Shown here piece by piece: positions 14,699-15,960 of a stretch of DNA of 15,960 nt. The stretch is from Fusarium oxysporum f. sp. lycopersici 4287 (Eukaryota; Ascomycota; Sordariomycetes; Hypocreales; Nectriaceae). Positions within the stretch are counted from its first letter, which is position 1; the number at the start of each line of letters is the position of its first letter. The notes below the pieces were generated by a model, which saw only the letters and a list, made by a program, of their open reading frames with translations, ran no database searches and was not told the origin of the DNA. The translations under genes were made by a program, and so were the position numbers. The stretch covers positions 1-15,960 of the forward strand of contig NW_017264869.1 in the NCBI RefSeq assembly GCF_000149955.1, in the 5' to 3' direction.

Positions 14699-15960
14699 CT
14701 AGGAGTGTGTTCTCCTAGGTAGATCTCGAGCTATAGAGGCAGCTGAGATAGCCCTAGTCTTAGTTAAGGTAAGGCCGATAGTTGAGTCTAGCTGTGAGGC
14801 TGCAAAGGGACCTAAGAGCTCTTGGAGCTTCTTATAGGTCTGTGAGGTCTCCTGATCCATAAGGCCGCCTGCTGAGAAGATAAGAGGGTGGAAGAAGGCT
14901 CCAAGAGACTGATATTTCCGCCTTTTCTCACTAGCAGCTTCCTTCAAGGTGCTATAGGGGTCCTCCTTTGCAGAGTCCTTGGAGATAGCTACGATTTGGA
15001 TATCATAGAAGTAGCGGCTATTTCCAATAGTGACTGCAAAGTCAGCCCGGAGGGAGGAGTCTTGCTGGACTAGGGGTTCGATCTCGACCTCAAGGTCAGG
15101 CCGGCTGCCTAGGGCTTTTACAAAGGCCCTATTAACAGCGTTATGCCTTGCAATCCACCTTCTGCTAGCTCCCTTGCAAGTATCCTCATGACCTAGGCTA
15201 GCTATAGCACTACAGGCACTACAGGGCAGGTCTAGAGGCTTAATAGGATAGAAAAGTCTGCTTCTAAGGGCTTCAGTGGTCTCAGAGTCTATAAAAGAGT
15301 GGGGTTTCTGTGTAGGTAAGACTCTAAGCCACTTGCGGCCTAGATAGCTAGCATTCTCTAGCCTGGCTTGCTTATAGGATATAGGGAGGTCTTGGAGGAA
15401 GGTTTCTAGCTTGGCCTCGTTTATCTCTTTAAAAACCTCTTTAGCTGATTTCCCTTGGGCTTCTGAGGTAAATAGAGAGGGGTAAGAGGTAAAAAAGCTA
15501 GTAATACCCTTAAGGATCTTCTTAGCTGTTTCCTTAGCTGCCTGATATAGGCCTTGGGCTAATTCCTTATGCAGAGGAAGCCCTAGACCTCCTTCCCTTA
15601 CAGGAAGGGATAAGAGATAGGGATCAGGCTCTTTAGGACGCTCGGCTGGGCTCCTAGCTACTAAGGTCATAATAGCTTCCTTAATAAGGATATCGGCTTT
15701 TTCCCATAGGTCAGATAGACCTTCTGGGTTAAGTTGCCGGAGGAGGTGCCGTAGAAGGAGGTGGATACTGCCTCGTAGGAGAAGAAGGGAGTGTTGCTTA
15801 GGCAGGTCTTGAAGAGCAGCTATAGCCTGCTGTAAGGTATCTAGCTTTTCTTCCAGAAAAGCCCTTCTGCCTTCTAGGGGACCTATATAAGTACCCAAGG
15901 TCTTGAGACCATGGTCTTTAAGGTCCTTAATAGCTATTTCCTTGCTTTTAGCTAGGTTAA
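14699..15960 (-). CDS. Non-LTR retrotransposon reverse transcriptase, C-terminal part with restriction-like endonuclease
   Basis: This open frame is on the minus strand, from the window edge to TAG 14701-14699; upstream codons are open to the edge, so the gene is partial here and any start inside the window is artificial. Going inward: LKTLGTYIGPLEGR, then LLLLRGSIHLLLRHLLRQL (the RT thumb region), LPVREGGLGLP, then a Cys-x2-Cys-x7-His-x3-Cys knuckle (CSAC...GHEDTC, codons near 15223-15178) followed by RRWIARHN. Next is a PD-(D/E)xK-type pattern: RADF (Asp codon about 15043), FYDIQIV (Asp about 15004) and SEKRRKYQ (Lys about 14917). This is the C-terminal layout of RLE-bearing elements (R2, CRE/SLACS and related, including fungal MoTeR). 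The product would nick target DNA and prime reverse transcription from the nick. The 420 codons are uninterrupted, which suggests recent activity. I cannot assign the clade without the RT core. Confidence 0.75.
   Translation of the reverse strand, partial: NLAKSKEIAIKDLKDHGLKTLGTYIGPLEGRRAFLEEKLDTLQQAIAALQDLPKQHSLLLLRGSIHLLLRHLLRQLNPEGLSDLWEKADILIKEAIMTLVARSPAERPKEPDPYLLSLPVREGGLGLPLHKELAQGLYQAAKETAKKILKGITSFFTSYPSLFTSEAQGKSAKEVFKEINEAKLETFLQDLPISYKQARLENASYLGRKWLRVLPTQKPHSFIDSETTEALRSRLFYPIKPLDLPCSACSAIASLGHEDTCKGASRRWIARHNAVNRAFVKALGSRPDLEVEIEPLVQQDSSLRADFAVTIGNSRYFYDIQIVAISKDSAKEDPYSTLKEAASEKRRKYQSLGAFFHPLIFSAGGLMDQETSQTYKKLQELLGPFAASQLDSTIGLTLTKTRAISAASIARDLPRRTHS

Larger units (their letters stand above)
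14349..15960 (-). mobile_element. RLE-type non-LTR retrotransposon joined at its 3' end to telomeric repeat (partial)
   Basis: The element comprises the RT/endonuclease frame and its low-complexity 3' region. Its 3' end touches the 3' side of a TTAGGG tract, with the element's sense strand opposite to the G strand. This is the product expected if a telomeric G-strand 3' end primed first-strand synthesis on the element's RNA. The 5' end lies beyond the window. No poly(A) tail is seen at the junction. The boundary is set at the last TTAGG-like unit and is uncertain by some tens of bases. Confidence 0.6.

Noticed and set aside
14888..15073. Plus-strand 61-residue open frame inside the RT
   Set aside because: Shadow of the reverse transcriptase frame on the other strand.
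1..15960. CRISPR arrays, rRNA and tRNA genes
   Set aside because: The only regular repeats found are ankyrin units, the 18-bp and 17-bp minisatellites and TTAGGG; I saw no tRNA-like cloverleaf or rRNA sequence, although reading by eye could miss a tRNA.

Overview
The window looks like the subtelomere of a filamentous ascomycete (Pezizomycotina, perhaps Sordariomycetes; I cannot name the species). The clues are a HET-domain ankyrin protein, one 54-nt spliceosomal intron with fungal-type signals, degenerate telomere-linked helicase (TLH)-type sequence carrying OrsD/DUF3505 zinc fingers, nonsense mutations of the kind left by repeat-induced point mutation (RIP), and short TTAGGG telomeric repeats. 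A 100-N scaffold gap at 7421-7520 shows that this is a draft assembly. The TTAGGG orientation puts the chromosome end to the right.

Layout. 403-4807: HET domain plus about 26 ankyrin repeats. The second half is a near-identical tandem array that changes reading frame near 3789 and again near 4531/4554. 5054-5494: an OrsD zinc-finger fragment (copy A), complete from its ATG except for one in-frame stop. 5495-6933: mostly non-coding, with one unassigned open frame and faint AT-rich repeats. 6934-8865: a two-exon gene of a fungal family whose function I do not know, crossed by the assembly gap. 9263-13804: one long TLH-like gene (copy B) lying in a single reading frame, broken by eight in-frame stops and no visible frameshift. 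It reads OrsD zinc fingers, a middle region, a domain that looks like a tyrosine recombinase, then two Cys/His modules; no helicase core is seen. 13951-14319: the start of a third copy (C), cut off where TTAGGG repeats begin, so that its stop codon is the TAG of TTAGGG. 14316-14348: interstitial telomeric repeats. 14349-14698: purine-rich low-complexity DNA with a 17-bp tandem repeat. 14699-15960 (minus strand): the C-terminal part of a non-LTR retrotransposon reverse transcriptase with a restriction-like endonuclease, running off the window edge.

Reading of the whole. Three head-to-tail TLH-type copies point toward the chromosome end. The last was apparently truncated by a break capped with telomere repeat. 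A retroelement was then added with its 3' end against the TTAGGG strand, the orientation expected if a telomeric 3' end primed reverse transcription (compare MoTeR elements of Magnaporthe and the Drosophila telomeric retrotransposons). The best candidates for something little described are the tyrosine-recombinase signature inside the TLH-like gene and the gene-telomere-retroelement junction. Family assignments are from memory of motifs, not from a search.
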